Shown here piece by piece: positions 1 to 9,893 of a stretch of 64,000 nt of DNA (position 1 is the stretch's first letter; each line of letters opens with the position of its first letter). This DNA is from Dyadobacter sp. CY343 (lineage in GTDB: Bacteria; Bacteroidota; Bacteroidia; Cytophagales; Spirosomataceae): the NCBI RefSeq assembly GCF_021390335.1, contig NZ_JAJUXK010000004.1, forward strand, positions 744,001 to 808,000, written 5' to 3'. The notes beneath the pieces are model-generated. The model was given only the letters and a program-made list of their open reading frames with translations, did not search any database and was not told where the DNA came from. A program made the position numbers and the translations under genes.

Positions 1-397
1 CCCGGAATTCGCCGATCACATTCCCAATGTCGTCGGTTTCCTGCATGGTACCGTAATTGAGATATTGCAGCCCGACTGCCCAGACGCCCGGTTGCTTGCC
101 TGCTTTTCCCGCGTACGCCAGATTCAGGAATTTGGTATCTGCCAGATAAGGCATCAGGTTTACGGACGCATTATCGGTTTTGGTGGAATCCAGTAAAGAC
201 GGATTTTGAAGAAATAGTGCAGGATCGTTGCCAGAGGCTGTCAAATGGTGGGTACCCAGCGCTGTGCTTTTCGCCTGCGTTGGTAAAACGAGGAAGTCGA
301 GCTTGCTTTTTCCGCCTGTCTGCTGGGCAAATGCAGCATTGGTCAGCATAGCCAGTATGAATGCCAACAGGTGAGCCCGCCGCCCGAACACCCTCAT
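1..397 (-). CDS. porQ: Type IX secretion system protein PorQ, 5' part
   Basis: The visible 132 codons start at ATG 397 and run off the left edge of the window. Residues 1-24 form a signal peptide ending in an Ala-Phe-Ala cleavage motif. The rest resembles the start of the PorQ family: a segment on normalised aromatic/leucine-rich strands with a NDPALF-x-x-NPSLL motif near residues 45-58 and a later LQYLNYGTMQETD strand. PorQ is an outer-membrane beta-barrel component tied to the type IX secretion cell-surface attachment machinery in Bacteroidota. The C-terminal two thirds are missing only because the window ends. It is divergent from the carboxylase gene at 482. The family call rests on motif memory, not on a search. 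Confidence 0.72.
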   Translation of the reverse strand, partial: MRVFGRRAHLLAFILAMLTNAAFAQQTGGKSKLDFLVLPTQAKSTALGTHHLTASGNDPALFLQNPSLLDSTKTDNASVNLMPYLADTKFLNLAYAGKAGKQPGVWAVGLQYLNYGTMQETDDIGNVIGEFR

Positions 398-454
398 AAG
401 TATCGATATTTCCCGAATCAGTAAAATGCCGCTATATTTATAATCCGTTGAAAA

Positions 455-462
455 CAAATGTA
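455..462 (-). promoter_or_regulatory. Candidate -7 element of the porQ promoter
   Basis: On the minus strand this reads TACATTTG, an exact match to the Bacteroidota -7 consensus TAnnTTTG, about 58 bp upstream of the porQ ATG. No TTG is found at the expected -33 spacing, so the call is tentative. Confidence 0.35.
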
Positions 463-481
463 ACCATATCGCCTGTATTAC

Positions 482-2041
482 ATGAAATCCGAATCCGCTT
501 CCATCTCCAAAAAAGAATTTTTAGATAAAAAAAATGCTGAGGCTGAGCTCGGAGGTGGTGAAAAAAGGATTGAGGCGCAGCATAAAAAGGGAAAATTGAC
601 AGCCCGCGAGCGGATTTCAGTATTGGTTGACGAAGGTACTTTTGAAGAAATAGGCAGGTTCGTCACGCACCGCAGCAGTGATTTCGGGCTGGATAAAGAG
701 CATTATCTGGGCGACGGCGTAGTTACGGGTTACGGGAAAGTTAATAATCGCCTTATCTACGTTTTCGCGCAGGATTTCACCGTTTTCGGTGGCTCACTTT
801 CAGAAACGCACGCCGAGAAGATCTGCAAACTGATGGATCTTGCCATGAAAAATGGCGCTCCTATTATCGGATTGAATGATTCGGGCGGGGCGCGCATTCA
901 GGAAGGCGTGCTTTCACTGGCGGGTTATGCTGATATTTTTTATAAAAACACCCTTGCTTCCGGGGTAATCCCGCAAATCTCGGCTGTAATGGGTCCCTGC
1001 GCCGGCGGGGCAGTATATTCTCCTGCTATCACAGATTTTATTTTGATGGTGGAAAATACGAGTTACATGTTTGTAACCGGGCCGAATGTCGTCAAAACCG
1101 TCACGCACGAAGAAGTAACTTCCGAAGAACTGGGTGGCGCGATGACGCACGCATCCAAATCCGGGGTAACGCATTTTGTAGCTCCTAATGAAGTCGAATG
1201 CCTTCTTTCGATCAAGAAATTACTCAGCTATATTCCTCAGAACTGCGAAGATGAAGCGCCGAGAGTACCTTACTCCCCGACAAACGAGCTGCGACCAGCA
1301 TTGAATACCATTATCCCGCCCAGCTCCAACCAGCCTTACGAAATGCGCGAGGTGATCACGGAACTCACGGACGAAGGCAGTTTCCATGAAGTTCACACGC
1401 ATTTTGCAGAGAATATTGTAGTCGGTTTTGCTAGACTTGCGGGGAGAAGTATTGGTATTGTGGCGAACCAGCCGGCTGTACTTGCAGGCGTACTCGACAT
1501 TCACGCGAGTCAGAAAGCGGCACGGTTTGTTCGGTTTTGTGATAGTTTTAATATCCCCCTATTGGTTCTCGAAGATGTACCTGGTTTCCTGCCCGGCACC
1601 GATCAGGAATGGAACGCGATCATTACCAACGGCGCGAAACTGCTTTATGCATTCTGCGAAGCGACCGTGCCGCGCATTACAGTGATCACCCGAAAAGCGT
1701 ACGGCGGCGCGTACGATGTGATGAACTCCAAGCATATCGGCGCTGACATGAACTACGCCTGGCCGAGTGCGGAGATTGCGGTAATGGGAGCCAGCGGCGC
1801 GGCGGAAATTATCTTCAAACGCGATATTGCCCAGGCTGAAAACCCGCAGGAAAAGTTGCAGGAAAAGGTCGCCGAATACACTGAAAAATTCGCAAACCCT
1901 TATCTGGCAGCCAACAGAGGCTATATTGACGAAGTAATTTATCCGGAACAAACCCGTCAAAAACTGATCGCAGCCTTTGAAATGCTCGAAAACAAAGTGG
2001 CGGTATTGCCCCGGAAAAAGCATGGAAATATTCCGTTGTAA
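482..2041 (+). CDS. Acyl-CoA carboxylase beta (carboxyltransferase) subunit
   Basis: This 519-residue protein is a full-length biotin-dependent acyl-CoA carboxylase carboxyltransferase, the family of propionyl-CoA carboxylase beta (PccB). It moves carboxyl from carboxybiotin to an acyl-CoA in the cytoplasm. Family landmarks are the N-terminal [10 protein letters not shown] segment, [12 protein letters not shown] and [16 protein letters not shown] for the first crotonase half, and [15 protein letters not shown] plus [17 protein letters not shown] for the acyl-CoA side of the second half. The start ATG at 482 is the first in frame. The alpha subunit (biotin carboxylase) is not nearby; a lone biotin carrier protein lies at 25.1 kb and could be its partner. 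Propionyl-CoA as substrate is inferred from the family. Confidence 0.9.
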   Translation: MKSESASISKKEFLDKKNAEAELGGGEKRIEAQHKKGKLTARERISVLVDEGTFEEIGRFVTHRSSDFGLDKEHYLGDGVVTGYGKVNNRLIYVFAQDFTVFGGSLSETHAEKICKLMDLAMKNGAPIIGLNDSGGARIQEGVLSLAGYADIFYKNTLASGVIPQISAVMGPCAGGAVYSPAITDFILMVENTSYMFVTGPNVVKTVTHEEVTSEELGGAMTHASKSGVTHFVAPNEVECLLSIKKLLSYIPQNCEDEAPRVPYSPTNELRPALNTIIPPSSNQPYEMREVITELTDEGSFHEVHTHFAENIVVGFARLAGRSIGIVANQPAVLAGVLDIHASQKAARFVRFCDSFNIPLLVLEDVPGFLPGTDQEWNAIITNGAKLLYAFCEATVPRITVITRKAYGGAYDVMNSKHIGADMNYAWPSAEIAVMGASGAAEIIFKRDIAQAENPQEKLQEKVAEYTEKFANPYLAANRGYIDEVIYPEQTRQKLIAAFEMLENKVAVLPRKKHGNIPL

Positions 2042-2170
2042 GTACCGATCTTTTCAGATTCCGTTAAATACTAGTGGTATTCCCATAAAGCGCGAAGCAG
2101 TTTTGGTCTGTTATGAATATTGACCTAAATTGAAGGCTATTACATTTATATTCCTAAATCATCTTAATCA

Positions 2171-3445
2171 ATGAAAGAACAGAAAAGTACTTCTGCATCC
2201 AGAAGGAACTTTATCAAAGGCTCTATTGCCACGCTGGCAACGTTTTCGATCGTTCCCCGCCACGTGCTCGGCAAAGGCTTCCTCGCTCCGAGTGACCAGC
2301 TCACTAAGGCGATCGTCGGTACCGGCTCCATGGGCCGCGGCCACATCCCCTACGCAGGAACCAAAGTAGTTGCGCTTTGCGATGTGGATAAAAAGCATCT
2401 TGCTACGGCCGTAAATATGGTCGACAAGGGCGTGAAAACTTTTTCGGATTACCGCGAACTGATCCAGCTTCCGGAAGTGGACATTGTGCACGTGGCTACC
2501 CCGCCACACTGGCACGGGATCATCGCCGCCGACGCAGCCCGCGCCGGAAAAGATGTGTGGTGTGAAAAACCGATGACGCGCACGATCGGTGAAGGAAAGC
2601 GTCTCATCGAAGCAGTGCAGCAGCACGGAAGGGTTTTTAGATTAAATACCTGGTTTCGTTTTGAAGACAACTTTTACGGTATGAGAACGCCGGTTAAACC
2701 AATTAAGAAGCTCGTTCAGAGTGGATTACTTGGGTGGCCACTAAAAGTGACCGTGAGCAAGCATACCGGTTTTGACTGGAAATTTTATTGGGTAGGAAAA
2801 ACAAACAATGCACCTCAGCCGGTACCAGCCGACCTGGACTATGAAATGTGGCTCGGACCTGCGCCTTACAAACCGTATAGCGAGCACCGCGTGCACCAGA
2901 CTTTCCGCGGCTACTGGGATTATGATGGCGGCGGACTGGGCGATATGGGCCAGCATTACCTGGATCCTGTTCAATACTTTTTGGGTAAAGACGATACCAG
3001 TCCGGTGAGCGTGGAAGTGGACGCGCCGCAACAGCATACCGAGGCGGTGGGCACGTGGAGACGCATTACTTATACCTATGCAGACGGTTGCCAGATCGTT
3101 TTGGACGGAGAAGCGAAAGACGAAAAAGTAGCCTATATCGAAGGCCCGAAAGGAAAGTTGTACCCGAATTTCAAATCTGATATTCCTGATCTGGAAAAGA
3201 AACTGGCCGCTTTCCCTGATCCCGAGCCGCAGGTGACGGATTTTGTAGATGCTGTTAAAAACCGGAAAAAGTTTGCGCTGAATGAAGAAAACGGTCACCG
3301 TTCCTGCACGATCGTGAACATGGGACTGGCCGCATTGAGACTGGGCCGCTCTCTGAAATTCGACCCTGAAAAACAGGAGTTCGTAGACGATGAAGGCGCC
3401 AACCGCCTGATCAACCAACCTATGCGCGGCCCCTGGACTATCTGA
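2171..3445 (+). CDS. Tat-exported Gfo/Idh/MocA family oxidoreductase
   Basis: The 424-residue protein begins with a twin-arginine signal (SRRNFIKG at about residues 10-17, then a hydrophobic stretch), so it is expected to be folded with NAD(P) and exported to the periplasm. The Rossmann domain follows, with a GTGSMGRGH nucleotide loop and the CEKPMTRT motif carrying the family lysine, then a C-terminal Gfo/Idh/MocA alpha/beta domain with conserved GGGLGDMGQHYLDP. Such exported members oxidise or reduce sugars or glycosides, often using tightly bound cofactor. It is 34 nt upstream of a DUF1080 protein, which suggests oxidation of a glycoside at C3 followed by cleavage. The substrate is unknown. 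Confidence 0.85.
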   Translation: MKEQKSTSASRRNFIKGSIATLATFSIVPRHVLGKGFLAPSDQLTKAIVGTGSMGRGHIPYAGTKVVALCDVDKKHLATAVNMVDKGVKTFSDYRELIQLPEVDIVHVATPPHWHGIIAADAARAGKDVWCEKPMTRTIGEGKRLIEAVQQHGRVFRLNTWFRFEDNFYGMRTPVKPIKKLVQSGLLGWPLKVTVSKHTGFDWKFYWVGKTNNAPQPVPADLDYEMWLGPAPYKPYSEHRVHQTFRGYWDYDGGGLGDMGQHYLDPVQYFLGKDDTSPVSVEVDAPQQHTEAVGTWRRITYTYADGCQIVLDGEAKDEKVAYIEGPKGKLYPNFKSDIPDLEKKLAAFPDPEPQVTDFVDAVKNRKKFALNEENGHRSCTIVNMGLAALRLGRSLKFDPEKQEFVDDEGANRLINQPMRGPWTI

Positions 3446-3479
3446 CAACAGCGTTTTACCGAAATCCTGAAACCACTTG

Positions 3480-6400
3480 ATGAAAAAAATATTTTACCCC
3501 ATTATAGCTGCGTACCTGCTCATTTCGCCGGTTTTCGCACAAACAGACGCTTCGCTTACTACCAAGATCGAAGGTTTGTTCTCCAAACTGCCGGCCCAGA
3601 ACGAGGCCGGACTGAAAAAGAATATGGCCGAACTCGAACAGCTGGGTAAGCCCGCGCTCGTTCAGATCGCCACGATGCTCACGCCCCTTGGAAAAGGTGA
3701 TAATACCAAAATCCAGTATGCACTTGGCGGGTTTACCTATTATGCATCGCAAGCGGGCAAGGAAACTGCAAGAGTTGCAGCTTCGGAAGCTTACAGCGGG
3801 GCTTTGGGAAAAGTCACTGATCCTGACAGCAAGAACTTCCTGATCTACCAATTACAAACAGTTGGGAAAGACGAGTCTGTTAATACCCTGAAAACGTACC
3901 TGAGCGACGAACGTTTATCGGGACCGGCGGCGAGGGCATTGGCGAGAAATGGCTCTAATGCGGCCGGAGCTGCGTTATACCAGGCTTTGGGCAATGCAAA
4001 AAGTGCTGCGCAAATCGCAATTATCGAGGCACTTGGCGATTGTAAGTACAAAGAAGCTGCGCCACAGATCGAGAAAACGGCGACGAGTGAAGACCTGCTT
4101 TTACGCAAGGTCAGTTTGTATGCATTGTCGGAAATCGCAGCGCCCTCTTCGGAGCAATTATTAATGCTGGCTGCGCAAAAAACTTTGTACGGTTACGATC
4201 GCACTGATGCGACCGCTGTTTACCTGAAATATCTTGCTAATCTTGCCAATACCGGAAGTGCTGCATTGGCTGAGAAAGGTGCATGGGAAATCGTAAAAAA
4301 TACGCCCGACCCGAAGCAGGTAGCGACAAAATCGGCTGCATTAAAAATCTATTCGGATATAAAGAAAAGAGAATCCGTACCTGCGCTGGTAAGTGCATTG
4401 CAAAGCACAAACCCGGAATATCGTGCTGCTGCATTGAAGCTCGCTCAAAAATACCTGATGGCGAATGGAACAGCTCCGTGGCTGGCTGCGATGAAAAAAT
4501 CGACGCCGGAAGTTCAGGCGGAGATCATCACAATGCTCGGCCACGCCGGTTCGCAGGACGCACTTCCCGCGATATTGAAATCGCTGACTGCAAAAGATAC
4601 GCAGGTTAAGAAAGCAGCAATATGGGCTGCGGGTAAAATCGGCCAGGAAAGCAGCATTGCTAGTCTGATCAATGTTACAAAGACCGGCAGTCTGGAAGAA
4701 ATTGAAACAGTAAAAAATAGCCTTCTGACTATAAAAGGAGCTGCATTAACCGACCAGATCGCGAAAGCAATACCTACTTTGCCTGCTCCTGCGAAGGCTG
4801 CATTGATTGATGTACTGGCGGCGCGTGCAGCGAGCAATAAGCTTCCGGTAGTCTCGGCCCAGCTTAAAAGTACGGATCCGGCGGTGCGGAAATCAGCATT
4901 TAGCTCGCTTAAATCGATGGCTACTGCCAACGATCTGCCGCAGTTATTTACATTGCTAAACTCACAAACTGCGCCGGAGGATATTGCCGCAGTGCAGAAT
5001 GCAATCAGCGCGGTTGTGAAAAGCTCGGGAGAAACGAATGCACAAACCGACCTGATCCTTAAACAGATGCAGGCGGCTTCGGCGGAAAAACAAAGCAACT
5101 ACCTGCCTATACTTGCGACGATAGGAGGTAAAAAAGCACTGGGTTCCGTGGTTTCTTCTTATGAAAAAGGAGACGCTGCTACCAAAAAAACGGCGATCAG
5201 CTCACTATCCTCCTGGTCCGATGCGAGCGCGGCGAAGGAGCTTTTGACGATTGCTAAAAAGACGACGGAGGCAGGAGAATTTGATGCGGCTTTGTCAGGT
5301 TACGTTTCGGTTGCGGGGAAATCTACAAAAACGCCTGCATTGAAAGTAATCATGCTGCGTGAAGCAATGGGATTGGCGAAAACGGACGCGCAGAAGGAAA
5401 TGATATTGAAGGAGCTGGCTAAATTCAGGACTTTCAATGCGATGCTTTTTGCAGGAAAATACCTGGATCAGCCCGCAACCCAGTTGGCTGCCGCCCAAAC
5501 CGTCGCGACGATCGCATTAGCTAACAAAAATTTCTACGGTACCGAGGTGCGTGAACTGCTTACGAAAGCTTCGTCGCTGCTGAAAGGCAAAGACAGCGAA
5601 TACCAGCAGCAGGCCATTACCCGCCATTTGGCCGATATGCCGGCTGGCGAAGGATTTGTTTCCCTATTCAATGGAAAAGATTTGACAGGCTGGAAAGGCT
5701 TGGTAGAAAATCCGATCGCGCGCAGCAAAATGAGCGCGGATTCATTGAAATTGAAACAGGCGAAAGCAGACGAAGCGATGAAGAAAGACTGGTACGCGAA
5801 GGACGGAGAGCTGATATTCTCTGGCCACGGCGACAACTTGGCTACGGTTAAATCTTACGGTGATTTTGAAATGTATGTGGATTGGAAAATCCAGAAAGAC
5901 GGCGATGCAGGAATTTACCTGAGAGGCACGCCGCAGGTACAGATCTGGGATACTTCGCGGGTGGATGTAGGTGCGCAGGTAGGCTCCGGTGGTTTGTACA
6001 ACAATCAGAAAAACCCAAGCAAGCCTTCCAAGTTGGCTGATAATGCGATTGGCGAATGGAATACGTTCCATATTACCATGATCGGCGACCGCGTTTCGGT
6101 GGATCTGAATGGAGAGAATGTGGTTGATAATGTTGTTCTGGAAAATTACTGGGACAAAAACCTGCCGATATTCGCTTCCGAGCAGCTTGAATTACAGGCA
6201 CACGGAAATCAGATCAACTACCGCGATATCTACGTGCGGGAATTGCCGCGCCAGGAATTTGCGCTTCCTGAACAAGAGAAAAAAGAAGGTTTCAAAGTGC
6301 TTTTCGACGGTACCAATCTATTTGAATGGGTTGGTAATAAAACCGACTATTTCATCGACGGCGGCGAGCTGGTGGTTGACCCGAAAAAAGGAGGAAAGGG

Positions 6401-6917
6401 AAATTTGTATACAAAAGATGAATACAGTGATTTCGATTTCCGTTTCGAGTTTCAGCTTACGCCCGGCGCAAATAACGGCCTGGGAATCAGAACACCGATG
6501 CAGGGCGACGCTGCCTACGAAGGCACTGAAATTCAGATCCTTGACAATGACGCGGACATTTATAAAGACCTGAAAGAATACCAGTATCACGGATCAGCTT
6601 ATGGTATTATTCCCGCAAAAAGAGGATTTCTGAAACCAATGGGTGAATGGAACTACCAGGAAGTACGCGTGCAGGGCTCGAAGATCCGGGTCACGTTGAA
6701 CGGAACTGTGATCCTGGACGGAGATCTGGCAGAAGCGAGTAAGAACGGAACACCAGATCACCGCGAACATCCAGGTTTAGCCAGAACTTCGGGGCATTTG
6801 GGTTTCCTGGGTCACGGTTCGGAACTGAAATTCAGGAATATCCGGATCAACAACCTGACGAAAGTGCAAACCGAACCAGTTGTTTCTGAAAAGAAAAAAG
6901 GGAAGAAACGCAAATAG
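3480..6917 (+). CDS. HEAT-repeat protein with two C-terminal DUF1080 domains
   Basis: This 1145-residue exported protein starts at ATG 3480; a TTG codon just before it is in frame but unlikely. Residues 1-20 are a signal peptide. From about 25 to 700 the sequence is a long alpha-solenoid of HEAT-like repeats with recurring Ala-Ala-Leu-x-x-Leu helices. A first DUF1080 (3-keto-disaccharide hydrolase, Pfam PF06439) domain spans about 723-925, starting at FVSLFNGKDLTGW, and a second spans about 935-1130, starting at FKVLFDGTNLFEWVG. The tail is lysine-rich. DUF1080 proteins have a jelly-roll fold and cleave 3-keto-glycosides; the adjacent oxidoreductase would make such a substrate. The solenoid may hold a partner or polymer. 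Domain limits are approximate. Confidence 0.82.
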   Translation: MKKIFYPIIAAYLLISPVFAQTDASLTTKIEGLFSKLPAQNEAGLKKNMAELEQLGKPALVQIATMLTPLGKGDNTKIQYALGGFTYYASQAGKETARVAASEAYSGALGKVTDPDSKNFLIYQLQTVGKDESVNTLKTYLSDERLSGPAARALARNGSNAAGAALYQALGNAKSAAQIAIIEALGDCKYKEAAPQIEKTATSEDLLLRKVSLYALSEIAAPSSEQLLMLAAQKTLYGYDRTDATAVYLKYLANLANTGSAALAEKGAWEIVKNTPDPKQVATKSAALKIYSDIKKRESVPALVSALQSTNPEYRAAALKLAQKYLMANGTAPWLAAMKKSTPEVQAEIITMLGHAGSQDALPAILKSLTAKDTQVKKAAIWAAGKIGQESSIASLINVTKTGSLEEIETVKNSLLTIKGAALTDQIAKAIPTLPAPAKAALIDVLAARAASNKLPVVSAQLKSTDPAVRKSAFSSLKSMATANDLPQLFTLLNSQTAPEDIAAVQNAISAVVKSSGETNAQTDLILKQMQAASAEKQSNYLPILATIGGKKALGSVVSSYEKGDAATKKTAISSLSSWSDASAAKELLTIAKKTTEAGEFDAALSGYVSVAGKSTKTPALKVIMLREAMGLAKTDAQKEMILKELAKFRTFNAMLFAGKYLDQPATQLAAAQTVATIALANKNFYGTEVRELLTKASSLLKGKDSEYQQQAITRHLADMPAGEGFVSLFNGKDLTGWKGLVENPIARSKMSADSLKLKQAKADEAMKKDWYAKDGELIFSGHGDNLATVKSYGDFEMYVDWKIQKDGDAGIYLRGTPQVQIWDTSRVDVGAQVGSGGLYNNQKNPSKPSKLADNAIGEWNTFHITMIGDRVSVDLNGENVVDNVVLENYWDKNLPIFASEQLELQAHGNQINYRDIYVRELPRQEFALPEQEKKEGFKVLFDGTNLFEWVGNKTDYFIDGGELVVDPKKGGKGNLYTKDEYSDFDFRFEFQLTPGANNGLGIRTPMQGDAAYEGTEIQILDNDADIYKDLKEYQYHGSAYGIIPAKRGFLKPMGEWNYQEVRVQGSKIRVTLNGTVILDGDLAEASKNGTPDHREHPGLARTSGHLGFLGHGSELKFRNIRINNLTKVQTEPVVSEKKKGKKRK

Positions 6918-6956
6918 GAACCGAAATACGCGATTTTAATTTTTAAAGAAAATTTA

Positions 6957-6990
6957 AAAAATGCCCAGACTAATCAGTATGGGCATTTTT
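6957..6990 (+). terminator. Intrinsic terminator after the DUF1080 gene
   Basis: An 11-bp perfect stem (AAAAATGCCCA paired with TGGGCATTTTT) encloses a 12-nt loop and ends in a T run, 40 nt after the stop codon. Confidence 0.8.
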
Positions 6991-7054
6991 ATTTAGCTTT
7001 GATAGAGTGATCAGAATATACAACCGATTACCTATATCCCGCTTTGATAACTTT

Positions 7055-7888
7055 ATGAAAACCAAACACATTTTACTTACCGCCCTGATGGCAGGTTGTC
7101 TGTCATTTACGTCTGAAGCTCAGCATTCGCTTACTCAGATATGGTCTTCGGAGGCAACGTTACCAATTCCGGAATCTGTCCTTTTCAGTAAGCAAGATAA
7201 GTTGCTTTATGTGGCGCTGATCGACGGTAAAGCGGGAGAAAAGGATGAAAAAGGCGGGATTGCGAAAGTTGGGCTGGACGGAAAAATTATCGCAGCGGAC
7301 TGGGTAACCGGCCTCAGCGCGCCGAAAGGAATGGGCATCTATGGGTCGAAACTATTTGTTGCAGATGTTACAGATGTAGTGGAGATCAATATCAAAACCG
7401 GTAAAATTCTCAAAAAACATCCTGTTGAAGGCTCCAAATTTTTGAATGATATTACAATTGACTCAAAAGGCAGCATATACGTATCTGATTCTCAAACAAA
7501 AAAGGTACATTTAATCAAGGGTGGGCAGGTATCGACTTACGTTGAAAATCTGACAGGGCCAAACGGATTGCTGGCTGTCGGCACGGATCTTTTAATCGCG
7601 GACAGCGGAATTCTCAAAAAGCTCAGTCCTTCTAAGGAAGTGACTGTTTTAGCGGAGGGAATGGACAAAAGTACAGATGGTATCGAGGAAGTTAAAAAAG
7701 GTGAATATCTCGTTTCCTGCTGGGCCGGAGTTGTTTATTACGTAAAATCCGACGGCACCACAGAGAAGCTTTTGGACACTACTGCGGACAAGACGAATTC
7801 GGCGGATATCGGATACGATGCCGCTAAGAAAATTGTGTACGTGCCTACTTTCATGAAAAACAATGTAGTCGCTTACCAGCTTAAGTAA
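7055..7888 (+). CDS. Exported SMP-30/gluconolactonase-like beta-propeller protein
   Basis: A 277-residue protein with a clear signal peptide (residues 1-22, ending before QHSLTQIW). ATG 7055 is chosen because it begins the signal peptide; an upstream in-frame GTG at 7007 would put 16 unlikely residues in front. The body has six-bladed SMP-30/strictosidine synthase-like repeats, with GPNGLLAVG, SDSQTKKVHLI and SADIGYD segments. Members hydrolyse sugar lactones or simply bind ligands. It follows the oxidoreductase and DUF1080 genes but sits behind a terminator, so it is probably transcribed separately. A lactonase role in the same sugar route is a guess from position. Confidence 0.7.
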   Translation: MKTKHILLTALMAGCLSFTSEAQHSLTQIWSSEATLPIPESVLFSKQDKLLYVALIDGKAGEKDEKGGIAKVGLDGKIIAADWVTGLSAPKGMGIYGSKLFVADVTDVVEINIKTGKILKKHPVEGSKFLNDITIDSKGSIYVSDSQTKKVHLIKGGQVSTYVENLTGPNGLLAVGTDLLIADSGILKKLSPSKEVTVLAEGMDKSTDGIEEVKKGEYLVSCWAGVVYYVKSDGTTEKLLDTTADKTNSADIGYDAAKKIVYVPTFMKNNVVAYQLK

Positions 7889-7926
7889 ATATATTTATAA
7901 CCTAAAAATTAATAAACAGGCGTTTC

Positions 7927-8580
7927 ATGGACATTTTTGTTGGGAGTCTTTCTTTTAAGTTAAAAGAAAGCGAACTGCGTGAAGCTTTCGAGAAGTACGG
8001 TACTGTGAGCTCCGCGAAAATTGTAATTGACAAAATTACTCGTCAAAGCAAAGGTTTCGGGTTTGTAGAAATGCCCGATGAGAGCGAAGCAAGACTGGCG
8101 ATCAGCTCGCTAAATGGTGCGGATATGTACGGCAGACCATTGGTTGTGAACGAATCGCAGAAAAGAGAGCAGAGACCTGGCGCGCCCGGCGGAAGCGGAC
8201 CTGGCTCTTTTCAGCGCACAGATTCGGGAAGAGAAGGTTTCAATCGCCCGCGGCCCAACGATACTGAAAACAGAAGCGCTGATACAACAGGAGGTCCCGC
8301 CAGAAGCGGCTCGGGAAGTGGAATTGGTGGAGGTGGAAGCGGTTTTGGCGGAGGTGGCTTCGGAGGGGGTAACTCCGGCGCAGGTGGTGACAGGTACCGC
8401 AGCCAGGATCGTAAACCAGGCGGTGGAAATGACAGACCTTTTGGAGATCGCGGCGGTCAGGGTCAGGGTAACAAATCCAAGACAGACAGCCGATATGGCA
8501 GAGGAAACGAATTCAACAAGAAAGGCGGCGGCGGCAGCAAAAGACAGTTTGGTAACCGCGACGACGATGACAGATGGTAA
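7927..8580 (+). CDS. RNA-binding protein, single RRM with Gly/Arg-rich tail
   Basis: The 217-residue protein has one RNA recognition motif in residues 1-78, with RNP2 (IFVGSL, residues 3-8) and RNP1 (KGFGFVEM, about residues 42-49). Residues 85-217 are a low-complexity Gly/Ser/Arg/Asp tail, probably disordered. Bacteroidota often carry such glycine-rich RRM proteins, thought to act as global RNA-binding proteins. A bidirectional terminator lies directly downstream. Confidence 0.88.
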   Translation: MDIFVGSLSFKLKESELREAFEKYGTVSSAKIVIDKITRQSKGFGFVEMPDESEARLAISSLNGADMYGRPLVVNESQKREQRPGAPGGSGPGSFQRTDSGREGFNRPRPNDTENRSADTTGGPARSGSGSGIGGGGSGFGGGGFGGGNSGAGGDRYRSQDRKPGGGNDRPFGDRGGQGQGNKSKTDSRYGRGNEFNKKGGGGSKRQFGNRDDDDRW

Positions 8581-8602
8581 TAATTCTTAATCCGAAATAA
8601 AC

Positions 8603-8633
8603 AAAAACCCTGGAATTGCTTCCAGGGTTTTTT
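8603..8633. terminator. Bidirectional intrinsic terminator
   Basis: An 11-bp stem (AAAACCCTGGA with TCCAGGGTTTT) has a short loop and T runs in both directions. It serves the RRM gene on the plus strand and the MFS gene on the minus strand. Confidence 0.8.
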
Positions 8634-8660
8634 AATGCACTATATGTTAAAGACTGACGA

Positions 8661-9851
8661 TCAGGCAGTTGCTTTTATTTTATTATCCTTAAAGAACAAA
8701 ACGAAAAGTACCAGTACTACGGCTGCGATTCCCGCCGGAACCATCCAGATGCTGGTCCAGTCTTTCACGCCATTCACAGTGTACATGTCGGCAACAAGTC
8801 CTGCCAGCCACGAGCCGATCCCCATTCCGATACCATAAGTGGCAATAGAGATCAATCCCTGAGCAGAAGAACGATATTTTTCTCCCGCCTTGCTGTCGGT
8901 ATAAATTTGTCCGGTAACGAAGAAGAAATCGTAGCAAACACCGTGCAGGATGATTGCGAGATATAGTAACCATTCGCTATTTGCATCTCCATAACCAAAT
9001 CCTACAAAGCGGATGATCCATGCGATCAAACCGACGATCAACATCCATTTTACACCCAATCGACTGAAAGCTAAAGGTATTAAGAGCATAAATACCACCT
9101 CAGAAGCCTGTCCCAGCGACATCTTGTTTTCCACATTAGTCATTCCCGAGTCGGTCAGCGACGGGTTGGCCATTGCGTAATAGAAGGAAAGCGGGATACA
9201 AATAAGCAGTGAAGAGATAAAGAAGATCGCGAAAGATCTGTCTTTAAAGAGCTTGAATGCATCCAGACCCATAATATCCGAGAAAGAGCTCTTCACACTT
9301 GGTTTCGGTGGGGTATCGGGCAGGAAGAATGAATAGATACCCAGAATCGCAGATGCTACCATCGAAATTTTGAAGATCATTGCGCTGTCGCCGAAGCCAT
9401 AAAAACCGATGATGTTGGTAACAACAATCCAGGACACCGTTCCCATTACGCGGATTGCAGGAAAATCTTTTTCAGAATTGGTTACCTGCTGCATCGCGAT
9501 GGAAGTAGTAAGTGACATCATCGGCGCGAAAGAGATACAGTAAAGCAGGATAATCCCAAAGAAATTGTCGGCGCTGGTAATGCCGGAAAGCACATAGAGC
9601 AGGATTGCACCGGCGATACTTAAAACGCCCAGCACCTTTTGCGCCGCAAAGTACCGGTCGGCGATCATACCTACGAAAAACGGGGCGATAATCTGCGCAA
9701 TAGAAAAGGCGGCATACGCATTTCCCACCTGGCCTCCGGTCGCATTGAGGGCAGTGAACATATATTTACTCATTTGCCCATACCATGATCCCCATATAAA
9801 GTAGAGGAGGAACATCATGGCCATCAACTGAAACCGCGTTGAATTTTTCAT
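8661..9851 (-). CDS. MFS permease, nucleoside:H+ symporter family
   Basis: This 396-residue membrane protein has about twelve hydrophobic helices. The opening FLLYFIWGSWYGQMSKYMF and the segment SIAQIIAPFFVGMIADRYF are typical of the NupG/XapB nucleoside:proton symporter family (Pfam Nuc_H_symport), and the length is close to NupG. It would import nucleosides across the inner membrane. It lies 42 nt downstream of mutS on the same strand. The start at ATG 9851 is unambiguous. The exact substrate is not shown by sequence. Confidence 0.8.
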   Translation of the reverse strand: MKNSTRFQLMAMMFLLYFIWGSWYGQMSKYMFTALNATGGQVGNAYAAFSIAQIIAPFFVGMIADRYFAAQKVLGVLSIAGAILLYVLSGITSADNFFGIILLYCISFAPMMSLTTSIAMQQVTNSEKDFPAIRVMGTVSWIVVTNIIGFYGFGDSAMIFKISMVASAILGIYSFFLPDTPPKPSVKSSFSDIMGLDAFKLFKDRSFAIFFISSLLICIPLSFYYAMANPSLTDSGMTNVENKMSLGQASEVVFMLLIPLAFSRLGVKWMLIVGLIAWIIRFVGFGYGDANSEWLLYLAIILHGVCYDFFFVTGQIYTDSKAGEKYRSSAQGLISIATYGIGMGIGSWLAGLVADMYTVNGVKDWTSIWMVPAGIAAVVLVLFVLFFKDNKIKATA

Positions 9852-9893
9852 AACATAAAAGGAAGTAGGAGTTTTTGGTAGATATAAAGTGGA

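Noticed and set aside
2741..3448. Long open frame antisense to the Tat oxidoreductase gene
   Set aside because: It lies wholly inside a well-supported gene and its protein has no recognisable features; such shadow frames are common at this base composition.
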